Notes: generated by a model from the letters alone, not told the origin. A DNA stretch of 64,000 nucleotides from JACMNW01 sp031406155 (GCA_031406155.1 JANOGW010000053.1:1-64000), one strand, 5' to 3'; shown: positions 17,141-26,295, counted from the first letter of the stretch. A program made the numbers and translations.

Positions 17141-17682
17141 AGCCGCCTTCCCAATGCGTCAACTTCCCCCATGGCGGGCTTGCGAAGGTCCAGGATCAAC
17201 CGCGAGGCCATGACCACCACAGGATAACACAGGATCGACCACAAAGTCTGGGTCAAGGCAAAGCCGATGCCGGCCTGCGGCAGGAAAGTCACCGCAAAAA
17301 ACAGCCTGTATGCCAGCAAAAGGCCGATCATCAGGCCCGCAACCAACATCCATTCGACGGCAAAATTCAATTCACGCGTCAGGGCCGCGCGCGAGCGCAG
17401 AAATTCGGTGGCAAGTACCACAAGGGCCGTCCACAGGCCAAGGGGGCGCATCAGCATGACATCTTCCAGAAAGACGATGAAGGTGATCATCAGCACAGGC
17501 AGGTAATCGGGGCGCCGCATAACCCAGGCCAGCATCACGCACAACAACAGATCAGGCCCGGGCAGGCGACCCGGCACTGTCCCGAGGGGCAGCAGCCTGA
17601 GAAACAGGATGAACAGCGCCAGACCAACAAAGATCCCGCGATAAAGCCATACCTGCTGGCGAACCCCCTCAGCCATCGGCAT
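17137..17682 (-). CDS. mreD: Rod-shape-determining protein MreD
   Basis: A 181-residue integral membrane protein with five or six hydrophobic segments, placed between mreC and mrdA as usual for MreD. It is part of the elongasome linking cytoplasmic MreB to periplasmic MreC and PBP2. Sequence conservation in this family is low; position, length and hydrophobicity carry the call. Two starts are possible, 17682 and 17676. Both overlap the end of mreC, so translation is coupled. The segment LPGPDLLLCVMLAWVMRRPD is typical of alphaproteobacterial MreD. Confidence 0.9.
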   Translation of the reverse strand: MPMAEGVRQQVWLYRGIFVGLALFILFLRLLPLGTVPGRLPGPDLLLCVMLAWVMRRPDYLPVLMITFIVFLEDVMLMRPLGLWTALVVLATEFLRSRAALTRELNFAVEWMLVAGLMIGLLLAYRLFFAVTFLPQAGIGFALTQTLWSILCYPVVVMASRLILDLRKPAMGEVDALGRRL

Positions 17683-18682
17683 TGCTTTGGGGAATTAGGG
17701 CGTTGGGGTCACTTTCGCCCGGATCGCCGTTGATCACATCGGTCGTGGTGCCGCTTGCGGGTGCCGCCGCCGGGGCTTCGCTGCTGGATGTTTCTGCCAG
17801 CGGTTCCGGGCGTGGCGGGGGCAGGGGCGGTGCTATTACACTGCCGGGATCGGTGATCGGGGCCAGTTCATGACTGCGCAGCACGCGCAGAAATTCAAGC
17901 CGCCCGTAGTCGGCCGACAACAGTACGCGCAGCCGTTTGTCGCTGCCAAGCGCCACCTGGCCGACCAGCAGATCGGCCGGGAAAACGCCGCCGTCGCCCG
18001 ATGTGACCACGCGGTCGCCGGGGCGGACCTGATCCTGGTCTTCCAGAAAGTCCAGCGGCGGCAACGACGAATTATCGCCCGACAGCAGCGCCTTCTGGCC
18101 CGAAGGCTGTACGGTCACTGGGATGCGGCTGTTGCTGTCAGTCAGCAGGATGACCCGGCTGGTGCGCGGCCCGACACCGGCAATCCGCCCGACAAGGCCG
18201 ATGCCGTCCATGGTGGCCCAGCCATCCCGGATGCCATCGCGTTCGCCGACGTTCAGCAGCACCGATTGCCGAAAGGGCGAGCCGGAATCCGCCAGCACAA
18301 CCCCGGTAACATGGGTCAGCCTGGCATCAAGACGCACCTGATTAAGGTCCAGCAGGCGGGCATTCTTCTGCTCCAGCTGCAGGGCCGCTTCTTTCCAGGC
18401 CTTCATCTGCTGCAATTCGCGCCGCAGTTCCTGATTTTGTTCGTAAATGCGGGTGTAAGACTGGTAATCGCCCAGCATCGCGGCGGCCTTCGTTACCGGC
18501 AGCAGGGCCCATTCAAAGCTTGGCACTACGCGGTCAACCAAGGCCGCGCGAAACCGTTCGACCCTCGGGCTGTCGATGCGCCACAATGCGAAGATCGCCA
18601 GCAGGAACAGGACCAGAAGCCCCACCAGAATCCGGCGGATGGGACGGCCAAATTCATCGGGTCCGGTGCGGGTCTTTGCCAC
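17669..18682 (-). CDS. mreC: Rod-shape-determining protein MreC
   Basis: A 337-residue periplasmic elongasome scaffold with one N-terminal membrane anchor (about 17-35), a coiled coil (about 65-110, rich in EQNQELRRELQQMK) and a beta domain carrying GLVGRIAGVGPRTSRVILL and PGDRVVTSGDGGVFP. It starts with GTG, supported by GAGGA five bases upstream. The last 60 residues are a Pro/Ala/Ser-rich tail without clear structure, longer than in enteric MreC but common in this group. mreB lies 54 bases upstream. Confidence 0.93.
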   Translation of the reverse strand: MAKTRTGPDEFGRPIRRILVGLLVLFLLAIFALWRIDSPRVERFRAALVDRVVPSFEWALLPVTKAAAMLGDYQSYTRIYEQNQELRRELQQMKAWKEAALQLEQKNARLLDLNQVRLDARLTHVTGVVLADSGSPFRQSVLLNVGERDGIRDGWATMDGIGLVGRIAGVGPRTSRVILLTDSNSRIPVTVQPSGQKALLSGDNSSLPPLDFLEDQDQVRPGDRVVTSGDGGVFPADLLVGQVALGSDKRLRVLLSADYGRLEFLRVLRSHELAPITDPGSVIAPPLPPPRPEPLAETSSSEAPAAAPASGTTTDVINGDPGESDPNALIPQSNADG

Positions 18683-18736
18683 GGTATCCTCGCTTCAGAG
18701 AATAGCTAAATGCGGGGCCGGTCGCTGGCCCACGAT

Positions 18737-19774
18737 TTAACTATCGTAATCAATCACATGGCGCAGTTGTTTTTCGTATTCTAGCGCTTTGCCGGTGCCA
18801 AGGGCCACACAATTGAGTGACTCGTTGGCAACCGAGATCGAAAGCCCGGTCTGTTCGCGCAGGCTGAGGTCCAGATCGCCTAGCAGCGCGCCGCCACCGG
18901 TCAGCATAACACCGCGATCAACGATGTCCGCCGCCAGATCGGGCGGGGTGGCTTCGAGCGCCTGCATCACCGCATCGCAGATCTGCTGCACGGGTTCGGC
19001 CAACGCCTCGGCCACTTGCGCCTGATTAATCTCGGTCTCCTTGGGCACGCCGTTCAGCAGATCGCGCCCGCGAATATGCATCGAGGTGCCGCGCCCGTCG
19101 TCCGGCATCCGTGCCGTGCCAATGGAGGTCTTGATCCGTTCTGCCGTGGACTCGCCGATCAGCAGGTTCTGGTGACGCCGCAGATAGTTGATGATCGCGT
19201 CATCCATCCGGTCGCCACCAACGCGGACGGACCGCGCATAGACGATGTCACCTAGCGACAGCACGGCCACCTCGGTGGTTCCACCGCCGATATCGACGAC
19301 CATGTTGCCGGTCGGATCGGTGATCGGCATGCCGGCCCCGATGGCCGCTGCAATCGGTTCGGCGATCAGACCGGCACGGCGCGCGCCCGCCGAAAGCACC
19401 GACTGGCGAATGGCGCGCTTTTCGACCGGCGTCGCCCCGTAGGGCACGCAGACGATGATCTTGGGTTTCGAAAAGGTCGTGCGTTTGTGCACCTTGCGGA
19501 TGAAATGCTTGATCATTTCCTCGGCGGTATCAAAGTCTGCAATCACCCCGTCGCGCATCGGGCGGATGGCCTGAATGCTGCCGGGCGTGCGCCCCAGCAT
19601 CAGCTTGGCATCCTCACCCACCGCCAGAACCTGTTTCTTGCCGTCCTTGATGTGATACGCCACTACCGAGGGTTCGTTCAGCACGATCCCTTTGCCGCGG
19701 ACGTACACCAGCGTGTTCGCTGTCCCGAGGTCGATCGCCATATCCGACGAGAAGAGACCTGAAAGTATCGACAT
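18737..19774 (-). CDS. mreB: Rod-shape-determining actin MreB
   Basis: A 345-residue bacterial actin that forms membrane-bound filaments guiding elongation. The start at 19774 (MSILSGLFSSDMAIDLGTA) gives the standard family length; a long upstream extension is rejected as noncoding leader. Phosphate-binding loops are DMAIDLGTANTLVY and VVDIGGGTTEVAVLSLG; the adenosine element is VMLTGGGALLGDLD. It heads the mreB-mreC-mreD-mrdA-mrdB operon. A leader with stable inverted repeats precedes it. Confidence 0.97.
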   Translation of the reverse strand: MSILSGLFSSDMAIDLGTANTLVYVRGKGIVLNEPSVVAYHIKDGKKQVLAVGEDAKLMLGRTPGSIQAIRPMRDGVIADFDTAEEMIKHFIRKVHKRTTFSKPKIIVCVPYGATPVEKRAIRQSVLSAGARRAGLIAEPIAAAIGAGMPITDPTGNMVVDIGGGTTEVAVLSLGDIVYARSVRVGGDRMDDAIINYLRRHQNLLIGESTAERIKTSIGTARMPDDGRGTSMHIRGRDLLNGVPKETEINQAQVAEALAEPVQQICDAVMQALEATPPDLAADIVDRGVMLTGGGALLGDLDLSLREQTGLSISVANESLNCVALGTGKALEYEKQLRHVIDYDS

Positions 19775-20077
19775 GCCGATGTGATCCTGTGTTGCGGTGG
19801 GGCGTCGGATGCGACTCGCATCGCAACACGAGCGCCAGCCTATAAGCCCCCTGCAGGACAAGGGAAAGGCTTTTGGCGCGGGGCTTTTGCCGATGCGGCG
19901 GCGGGCGGGGGTAAATCCGCCTGTCCGACTGGTCAGAGACGCAGCGCCAATGTTCGCATAGGTCAAGCATACTGCCTGCAGGATACCGGCAAGCGCCTCA
20001 AATGTTCTGGAATAGCAAATCGTGTTTTCTGTCATGCAGACAGCGGCCGCATGACTATTTATTTTGCTTGGGCAGGA
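19775..20077. promoter_or_regulatory. mreB leader and promoter region with nested inverted repeats
   Basis: This 303-base gap lies between leuA and mreB, both on the minus strand. Just upstream of mreB, GTGTTGCG (19789-19796) is complementary to CGCAACAC (19822-19829). Inside it GATGCG (19808-19813) pairs with CGCATC (19817-19822) around a three-base loop. The rest shows no gene. A TTGACC box on the minus strand (about 19962-19967) has no convincing partner. Confidence 0.5.
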
Positions 20078-21655
20078 TCAAGCCTGATCTTTATAGTGAA
20101 CCGACTTCCTGTCATCCCCCGGCGCGGACTTCTTGCGCCGTTGAATAAGCCGGTTCAGCGCGTTAACATAGGCCTTCACGCTAGCAACCACGGTATCGGT
20201 ATCGGCGGATTGGCCGGTGGCGATGCGGCCGTCCTCTTCGATGCGCACGGAAACGGTCGCTTGCGCATCGGTGCCTTCGGTCACCGCGTGCACCTGATAA
20301 AGCTGTAGTCGTGCGCCGTGGGGGTAAAGCATCTTTACCGCGTTGAAGGCGGCATCGACCGGCCCGTCGCCGGTTGCGTCAATCGCATGATCGACGCCTT
20401 CGATGGTCAGCGTCAGTTCCGCCTCTTGCGGGCCATCGGTGCCGCACACCACGCGCAGACGTTTGACCTGCAAGGTGTCATGCGCGTCCGACGTGCCCTG
20501 ATCTTGCATCAGCGCGATCAGGTCCTCGTCGTAGACCTCTTTCTTGCGGTCGGCGAGCGCCTTGAACCGCACGAAAACATCCGCCAGTTGGTTATCGGCA
20601 AGTTCATAGCCCAGATCGCGCAGTTTGGCGCGCAACGCTGCACGCCCCGAATGTTTGCCCAACACCAGGCTGGTTTCCGACAGCCCGATATCGGTGGGGC
20701 GCATGATCTCGAATGTTTCGGCGTTTTTCAGCATGCCGTCCTGATGGATGCCGGATTCGTGCGCGAAGGCATTCTTGCCGACGATGGCCTTGTTGAACTG
20801 CACCGCAAAGCCCGACACCGTGGCGACCTTGCGCGAGATGTTCATGATCTTGGTGGTGTCGATCCGGGTGCGGTATGGCAAAATGTCGTTGCGCACCTTC
20901 ATCGCCATTACGACCTCTTCCAATGCGGTGTTGCCGGCGCGTTCCCCCAGCCCGTTGATCGTGCATTCGATCTGACGCGCGCCCGCCTCAACTGCGGCCA
21001 GCGCGTTCGCCGTGGCCATGCCCAGATCATTGTGGCAATGCGTGGCGAAGATAATGCCATCTGCCCCCGGAACCCGTTCCAGCAACATGCGGATCAGGGA
21101 AGAACTTTCACGCGGCGCCGTGTAGCCCACCGTATCGGGGATGTTGATCGTGGTGGCCCCTGCCTTGATCGCGATTTCGACCACGCGGCACAGATAGTCA
21201 TGCTCGGTGCGGGTGGCATCCATCGGCGACCATTGCACGTTGTCACACAGATTGCGGGCATGGGTCACGGTGTCATGGATGCGGGTCGCCATCTGATCCA
21301 TATCCAGATTTGGAATGGCCCGGTGCAGCGGCGAGGTGCCAATGAAGGTGTGGATACGCGGCGAGCGGGCGTGCTTCACCGCCTCCCAGCAGCGGTCGAT
21401 ATCCTTGAAATTGGCCCGTGCAAGGCCGCAAATGGTTGACGAAACGCTTTGCTTGGCAATCGCCCGGACCGCCTCGAAGTCGCCTTCGGAGGCGATTGGA
21501 AACCCGGCTTCGATGATGTCGACGCCCATGTCATCCAGCAGATGGGCGATCTCCAGTTTTTCGCCGTGGGTCATGGTGGCACCGGGCGATTGTTCACCGT
21601 CCCGCAGGGTGGTGTCGAATATCAGGACGCGGGGTTGGGTGGATTTGTCTGTCAT
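20078..21655 (-). CDS. leuA: 2-isopropylmalate synthase
   Basis: A 525-residue enzyme that condenses acetyl-CoA with 2-oxoisovalerate, the first committed step of leucine synthesis. The TIM barrel shows FDTTLRDGEQSPGATMT (catalytic and metal residues), FATHCHNDLGMATANALAA (HxH metal ligands) and NGLGERAGNTALEEVVMAM. The C-terminal LeuA regulatory domain (about 385-510) should confer leucine feedback inhibition. The start at 21655 follows AGGGGA. The cupin gene ends 11 bases upstream, so the two are probably one transcript. Confidence 0.96.
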   Translation of the reverse strand: MTDKSTQPRVLIFDTTLRDGEQSPGATMTHGEKLEIAHLLDDMGVDIIEAGFPIASEGDFEAVRAIAKQSVSSTICGLARANFKDIDRCWEAVKHARSPRIHTFIGTSPLHRAIPNLDMDQMATRIHDTVTHARNLCDNVQWSPMDATRTEHDYLCRVVEIAIKAGATTINIPDTVGYTAPRESSSLIRMLLERVPGADGIIFATHCHNDLGMATANALAAVEAGARQIECTINGLGERAGNTALEEVVMAMKVRNDILPYRTRIDTTKIMNISRKVATVSGFAVQFNKAIVGKNAFAHESGIHQDGMLKNAETFEIMRPTDIGLSETSLVLGKHSGRAALRAKLRDLGYELADNQLADVFVRFKALADRKKEVYDEDLIALMQDQGTSDAHDTLQVKRLRVVCGTDGPQEAELTLTIEGVDHAIDATGDGPVDAAFNAVKMLYPHGARLQLYQVHAVTEGTDAQATVSVRIEEDGRIATGQSADTDTVVASVKAYVNALNRLIQRRKKSAPGDDRKSVHYKDQA

Positions 21656-21666
21656 TTCATTTCCCC

Positions 21667-22020
21667 TCAGATGCGCGGCTTTGGTGCAGCGGTGGCAACG
21701 TCGCCGGTGTTGGGTTCACCCGTGGGTTCGATGAGCAGAACCTTGGCTTCGCGGGCTGCGCGGGGGCGATGGACAACACCTGCCGGGACAACGACCAGTT
21801 CACCGGGTCCGAACGTGACGCTTGGTGCGTTTTCGAGTTCCATAGTCACCTCACCCTCGACGACCAGAAAGAAATCATCCGTCCGATCGTGCTTGTGAAA
21901 GGGAAACTCGCCGACGAACTTTACGACCATGATGTCGTTGTCGTTGTAGGTGGCGATAATCTTTGGATCCCAATGGGTATCGAACAGCGCGAATTTATCG
22001 GCGAGACTGACTTTATTCAT
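21667..22020 (-). CDS. Single-domain cupin protein
   Basis: A 117-residue cupin. Motif 1 is FPFHKHDRTDDFFLVVEGEV, with two His and the Glu/Asp positions for a metal. Motif 2 is PGELVVVPAGVVHRPRA. The mature fold needs no partner domain, and no signal peptide is seen. The family includes dioxygenases, isomerases and metabolite-binding proteins; no specific reaction can be assigned. It lies 11 bases before leuA on the same strand and may be co-regulated with leucine synthesis. Confidence 0.85.
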   Translation of the reverse strand: MNKVSLADKFALFDTHWDPKIIATYNDNDIMVVKFVGEFPFHKHDRTDDFFLVVEGEVTMELENAPSVTFGPGELVVVPAGVVHRPRAAREAKVLLIEPTGEPNTGDVATAAPKPRI

Positions 22021-22240
22021 AATACGTCCTTAGCGGGTTTCTTCTCTTGCGGTTCGGGCGCTGTCACTTCTGAGCGGTCGCACCCGGAGGCACGCTCAGA
22101 AGCGGCTAAGAAGAAGCACGGCACAGGGTAGCAGGGCCTTGGCCGCCCTTTGTTTCGCGCTATGTGCGTGCATTGTCATGGGGCGGACTATACGGGCGAT
22201 CAGGCGAAAGAAAAGCGGAAACTTAAGGGATGGTGCAGGC
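22021..22240. promoter_or_regulatory. Divergent cupin/SDR control region with 10-bp inverted repeat
   Basis: The gap separates the minus-strand cupin-leuA unit from the plus-strand SDR-photolyase unit. CTTCTGAGCG (22067-22076) is exactly complementary to CGCTCAGAAG (22093-22102) with 16 bases between. There is no T-tract after it on either strand, so an operator or leader hairpin is likelier than a terminator. Confidence 0.55.
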
Positions 22241-22906
22241 ATGGCGCGGGCGTTGGTAATCGGGGCCTCGGGCGGGATCGGGCGGGCCTTGGTGGCCGAA
22301 CTGGCCGCGCGGGGGGAGGCTGTAACGGGTGTGTCGCGCCGCGTGGATGGGCTGGATATGACCGACGAGGCCAGTATCGCGCGGGGCTTGGGTGCACTGG
22401 AAGGGCCGTTCCAGATGATCATCGTGGGGACAGGGGCGTTGGTGATCGACGGCGCGGGCCCTGAGAAAACGCTAAAGGCGGTAAACGCGGCAGGCATGGC
22501 CGCGCAATTTGCGTTAAACGCGATGGGCCCTGTGCTGGCGCTGAAACACGCGCTGCGGTTGATGCCGAAAACCGAGGTTGTCCGATTTGGTGTGCTTTCG
22601 GCGCGGGTGGCCTCTGTCAGCGACAATGCCTTGGGGGGCTGGTATTCTTACCGTGCCGCCAAGGCCGCGCTGAACCAGTTGATCCATACCGCCGCAATCG
22701 AGGTCGCGCGCAGCCATCCGCAGGCGGTGGTGGCGCTTTTGCATCCCGGGACGGTCGCGACCGATTTTGGTGCGGCCTATGTCGGCAATCATCCTACCGT
22801 CTCGCCGCAGGTCGCGGCGCGCAATCTGCTGGCGGTGATTGGGGGGCTGGGGCCTGCCGATACTGGCGGTTTCTTTGATTGGGCGGGAAAGCGCGTTCCA
22901 TGGTAG
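22241..22906 (+). CDS. Short-chain dehydrogenase/reductase
   Basis: A 221-residue SDR of the small C-factor/YciK-like type. The cofactor motif is ALVIGASGGIGRALVAELAA at the N-terminus; the catalytic Tyr and Lys are in GGWYSYRAAKAALNQLI. The ending HPGTVATDFGAAYVGNHPTV is usual for this group. The ATG at 22241 is chosen because the reading upstream is basic and implausible. Its last codons overlap the photolyase start (ATGGTAG), so they are co-translated. SDR genes beside FeS photolyases are common in Rhodobacterales, but the reaction is unknown. Confidence 0.88.
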   Translation: MARALVIGASGGIGRALVAELAARGEAVTGVSRRVDGLDMTDEASIARGLGALEGPFQMIIVGTGALVIDGAGPEKTLKAVNAAGMAAQFALNAMGPVLALKHALRLMPKTEVVRFGVLSARVASVSDNALGGWYSYRAAKAALNQLIHTAAIEVARSHPQAVVALLHPGTVATDFGAAYVGNHPTVSPQVAARNLLAVIGGLGPADTGGFFDWAGKRVPW

Positions 22907-24432
22907 CGCCACGCCTTGTTCTGATCCTGGGGGATCAGTTGACGCCAACGATCGCCGCCCTTCGTACCGCTGACAAGGCCCGCGATGTGGTGGTGATGGC
23001 CGAAGTGATGGAAGAGGGCACCTACGTGCCGCATCATCCGCAAAAGATCGCACTGGTGCTGACGGCGATGCGCAAGTTTGCACAGGCATTGCGCCATGAT
23101 GGCTGGCGCGTCGCCTATGCGCGGCTTGATGATCCGGAGACCGGACCCAGTATCGGGGCGGAGTTGCTTCGGCGTGCCGCCGAATTCGGGGCGACGGATG
23201 TTGTTGCTACCCGTCCGGGCGAATGGCGTCTGATTGCGGCGCTTGAGGCGCTGCCGTTGCAGGTTTCGATCTTGCCTGATGACCGTTTCATCTGCCCGCA
23301 GGTCGAATTCGAGGCGTGGGCCGAGGGCCGCAAGCAGATGCGGATGGAATACTTCTACCGCGACATGCGCCGCAAGACCGGGCTGATGATGGACGGCGAC
23401 AAGCCGGCCGGTGGCCAGTGGAATTTTGATCACGACAACCGAAAGCCGGCCAAGGCCGATATGTTCCGCACGCCGCCCCTGCGGTTTGATCCGGATGACA
23501 CCACGACAGAGGTTCTGGCGCTGGTGGCGGCGCGATTTGCAGACCATTTTGGGACTCTGCGGCCCTTTGGCTGGGCAACCGACAGGGCAGGCGCGTTGCT
23601 TGCACTGGATCATTTCATCACACACGCGCTGCCCAGCTTTGGCGATTATCAGGATGCCATGCTAGCAGACGATCCGGTGCTGTCGCATGCGCTGCTGTCG
23701 CCCTACCTGAACATCGGGCTGCTGACCCCGCTGGAGGTTTGTCAGCGCGCCGAGGCGGCATGGCGCGCAGGGTCGGTGCCCATCAATGCGGCAGAGGGCT
23801 TTATCCGCCAGATTATCGGTTGGCGCGAATTTGTCCGCGGCATCTATTTCCTGCATGGGCCGGATTATGCAGCGCAGAACGCGCTGGGCCATTCAAGGGA
23901 TCTGCCGGCCGTCTACTGGGGTGCGCCAACCAAAATGGCCTGCATGTCGCATGCTGTGGGCCAGACCCGCGACATGGCCTATGCGCATCATATCCAGCGG
24001 CTGATGGTGACCGGAAACTTTGCGCTGCTGGCGGGCATCGACCCCGCGCAGGTGCACGCATGGTATCTGGCGGTCTATATCGACGCCTACGAATGGGTCG
24101 AGGCACCTAATGTAATCGGCATGAGCCAATTCGCCGATGGTGGGGTGTTGGGATCAAAACCCTATGTCTCATCCGGGGCGTACATAAATCGGATGTCGGA
24201 CTACTGCAAAACCTGCGCCTATAGCGCGCAGGCGAAAAGCGGCGATGCGGCGTGTCCGTTCAACCTGCTGTACTGGCACTTTCTGGATCGGCACCGCGCA
24301 AGGTTCGAAGGCAATCCCCGCATGGCGCAGATGTACCGGGTCTGGGACAAGATGGAGACCGACCACAAAGCCCGGGTCCTGAGCGATGCGAAAACCCTAC
24401 TGGCCACGATGGAGCGCGGTGCGGAAATTTAG
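22900..24432 (+). CDS. FeS-type (6-4) photolyase / cryptochrome-related protein
   Basis: A 510-residue member of the FeS-BCP group (PhrB/CryB-like, deoxyribodipyrimidine photolyase-related). The start at 22900 gives MVAPRLVLILGDQLTP, the normal family beginning. Four cysteines expected to hold a [4Fe-4S] cluster are present at 348, 436, 439 and 452, within two residues of those I recall for Agrobacterium PhrB. The FAD pocket lies in the C-terminal helical domain (AYAHHIQRLMVTGNFALLAG, YEWVEAPNVIGMSQFADGG). It should repair (6-4) photoproducts with light, though cryptochrome-like signalling is an alternative. Confidence 0.92.
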   Translation: MVAPRLVLILGDQLTPTIAALRTADKARDVVVMAEVMEEGTYVPHHPQKIALVLTAMRKFAQALRHDGWRVAYARLDDPETGPSIGAELLRRAAEFGATDVVATRPGEWRLIAALEALPLQVSILPDDRFICPQVEFEAWAEGRKQMRMEYFYRDMRRKTGLMMDGDKPAGGQWNFDHDNRKPAKADMFRTPPLRFDPDDTTTEVLALVAARFADHFGTLRPFGWATDRAGALLALDHFITHALPSFGDYQDAMLADDPVLSHALLSPYLNIGLLTPLEVCQRAEAAWRAGSVPINAAEGFIRQIIGWREFVRGIYFLHGPDYAAQNALGHSRDLPAVYWGAPTKMACMSHAVGQTRDMAYAHHIQRLMVTGNFALLAGIDPAQVHAWYLAVYIDAYEWVEAPNVIGMSQFADGGVLGSKPYVSSGAYINRMSDYCKTCAYSAQAKSGDAACPFNLLYWHFLDRHRARFEGNPRMAQMYRVWDKMETDHKARVLSDAKTLLATMERGAEI

Positions 24433-24538
24433 CGAAGACGGTTTGAACGCCGTCTCCGCCCTGGCTGGTCCAACGGCAATCCCTCCTGTTCGGTGGTTCT
24501 TCGCCCGGTCACCCGCGAAGACTGACCAGAAGGCGGTG

Positions 24539-24583
24539 ATGAGCGGTGTGCTTTGGTTCAGACGCAACACCGACCTGTCTTAG
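24539..24583 (+). pseudogene. Possible remnant of a second photolyase start
   Basis: A 14-residue reading, MSGVLWFRRNTDLS, follows a good AGAAGG ribosome site five bases upstream and then stops. The string LWFRR with a Leu-Ser further on resembles the first strand of class I photolyases. It lies directly after the FeS photolyase and overlaps the last codons of the opposite MORN gene. This could be a decayed gene end or chance. Confidence 0.25.
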
Positions 24584-26085
24584 CCGCCATCGGTCGCCGG
24601 GGCCGCGCCTTCGGTCGGCACTGCGGCCCCGTCAACCGGAGGGGCGACATCCGCTGGTGCAGCCTCTGCCGGGCCGGTCAGCCCGCCGCCGGTCCATTCG
24701 CCGGACGCCTCTTCACCCGACGCGTAGCGCATCACACCCTGACCCTGGCGCTTGCCCTTCACGAACAGCCCGTCATAGACATCGCCGCTGGCATAGGTCG
24801 CAATTCCACGGCCATCGATTTCGCCAGCCTTCCAGTCACCGGTATATTTGAAGCCGTCTTTCATGATGATCTCGCCCTTGCCATCGCGCAGGCCGGCCAC
24901 AAAACGCCCCGTGTAGACCGTGCCATCGGCATAGGTCGCGGTGCCCATCCCCTGACGCTGGCCTTCGCTCCATTCGCCATCATAGCGGTAGCCACCCGGA
25001 TAGGTCATCACCCCCCGCCGATGCGGTTTGGCATCGACAAAGCTGCCCTCATAAACAAGGCCGTTGGCATACGTGGCACGGCCGGTTCCGGCGATGGCAC
25101 CCGCCTTCCAGAGCCCGTCGTAGGTCGATCCGTCGGCATAGGTGATCTTGCCACTTCCATCGGCCTGATCGGCTTTGAACTGCCCTACATAGACCGATTT
25201 GTCGGGATAGGTGACCATGCCTTGCCCTTCGATGCGCCCCTCGGCCCAAGTGCCGTCGTAGACATATCCGTCTGCGCCGCGAAACACGCCCGTGCCGTGC
25301 CGCTTGTCATTGGCGAAATCACCCTCAAAGGTATCGCCATTGCCATAGCTGACGCGGCCCTTGCCCTGTCTTTGGCCATTGACCAGCGGTCCTTCATATA
25401 TGTCGCCATTGGGCTGGGTCAGTTTGCCGGTGCCATTGATCTGCCCGTCAGCCCAATCGCCGACATAGGTCAGCCCGTCGGGCATGGTCAACGTGCCGGT
25501 GCCTGACCGTTGGCCGCGCACCAGTTCGCCGTCATAGACCGCGCCGTCAGGATAAGTGATCTTGCCGGACCCGTCCTTGACGCCTTTGACCCATGTGCCG
25601 TCATAACGATACCCGCCCGGATTTTCGATGACGCCGTTGCCGTCATGTACGCCGTCGACGAACTGGCCGGTGTAGACCGCGCCATTTGCATAGCGTGCCA
25701 CACCTGTGCCCGTCATTTTCCCGTTGGCCCAATCGCCCTCATAGGTGCCGCCATCGGCAAAGGTGATCTTGCCCTTGCCTTCAGGTTTGCCGGCAGCGAA
25801 CACGCCTTCGTAAACCGATCCGTTCGGAAAGCGCGCTTTGCCGGTGCCCTTGATCTCGCCGTCGACCCATTCGCCCGTGTATTCATAGCCATTGGCCAGC
25901 TTGTAGGTGCCCAGCCCATGCTGGCGGCCATCCTTGAAGGTGCCTTCGTAGATCGACCCGTCGTCATATTGTTTGGCGATTATCTCGCCATTGTCCTGCG
26001 CCCGCGCGCCGCAGGACAGCGCAAGCCCGATGGCCGCCGCCAAAACCGATGCCCGCGCAATGCTTGTGCCCAACCGAAGTGTCAC
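24580..26085 (-). CDS. Secreted protein of 18 MORN repeats
   Basis: A 501-residue protein built almost wholly of MORN repeats. I count 18 full 23-residue units plus one partial, each close to (P/A)(N/D)G-x-x-Y-x-G-x-(W/F)-x-x-G-x-x-x-G-x-G-x-x-x-(Y/F). A signal peptide precedes them (ALAAAIGLALSCGARA-like region), so the array is exported. The start is taken as GTG at 26085, with AAGGGG 11 bases upstream; a further 35 residues are open but unlikely. The last 45 residues are Ala/Pro/Glu-rich. MORN arrays bind lipids or organise membranes in eukaryotes; the bacterial role is unknown. Confidence 0.85.
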   Translation of the reverse strand: MTLRLGTSIARASVLAAAIGLALSCGARAQDNGEIIAKQYDDGSIYEGTFKDGRQHGLGTYKLANGYEYTGEWVDGEIKGTGKARFPNGSVYEGVFAAGKPEGKGKITFADGGTYEGDWANGKMTGTGVARYANGAVYTGQFVDGVHDGNGVIENPGGYRYDGTWVKGVKDGSGKITYPDGAVYDGELVRGQRSGTGTLTMPDGLTYVGDWADGQINGTGKLTQPNGDIYEGPLVNGQRQGKGRVSYGNGDTFEGDFANDKRHGTGVFRGADGYVYDGTWAEGRIEGQGMVTYPDKSVYVGQFKADQADGSGKITYADGSTYDGLWKAGAIAGTGRATYANGLVYEGSFVDAKPHRRGVMTYPGGYRYDGEWSEGQRQGMGTATYADGTVYTGRFVAGLRDGKGEIIMKDGFKYTGDWKAGEIDGRGIATYASGDVYDGLFVKGKRQGQGVMRYASGEEASGEWTGGGLTGPAEAAPADVAPPVDGAAVPTEGAAPATDGG

Positions 26086-26295
26086 CAGATAGCCCCTTAC
26101 CCTGATTTTATCCGCGCCAAGGCGGGGCCATGCCCCGACTCTGACCGCGAACTTTGGCGCGATGCTATCCTTGCCCCATGGGTGTGACAAGCGCGCGGCA
26201 CGAACTGCCGTGCAATCGGCTTTTCCTTGCCCGCAACTCTGCTAGAACCACGATGCAGAAAACCGAATGCCCCCGATGGGGCGGAGCACATCAAT

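Noticed and set aside
20318..21439. 373-codon open frame opposite leuA
   Set aside because: leuA is unambiguous; the opposite frame has no start signal or motif.
24436..24455. AGACGG/CCGTCT hairpin after the photolyase as a terminator
   Set aside because: Only a 6-bp stem, eight-base loop and no T-tract; too weak to call.
24553..26187. Two long open frames opposite the MORN gene
   Set aside because: Their regularity simply mirrors the 69-bp coding repeats on the other strand.
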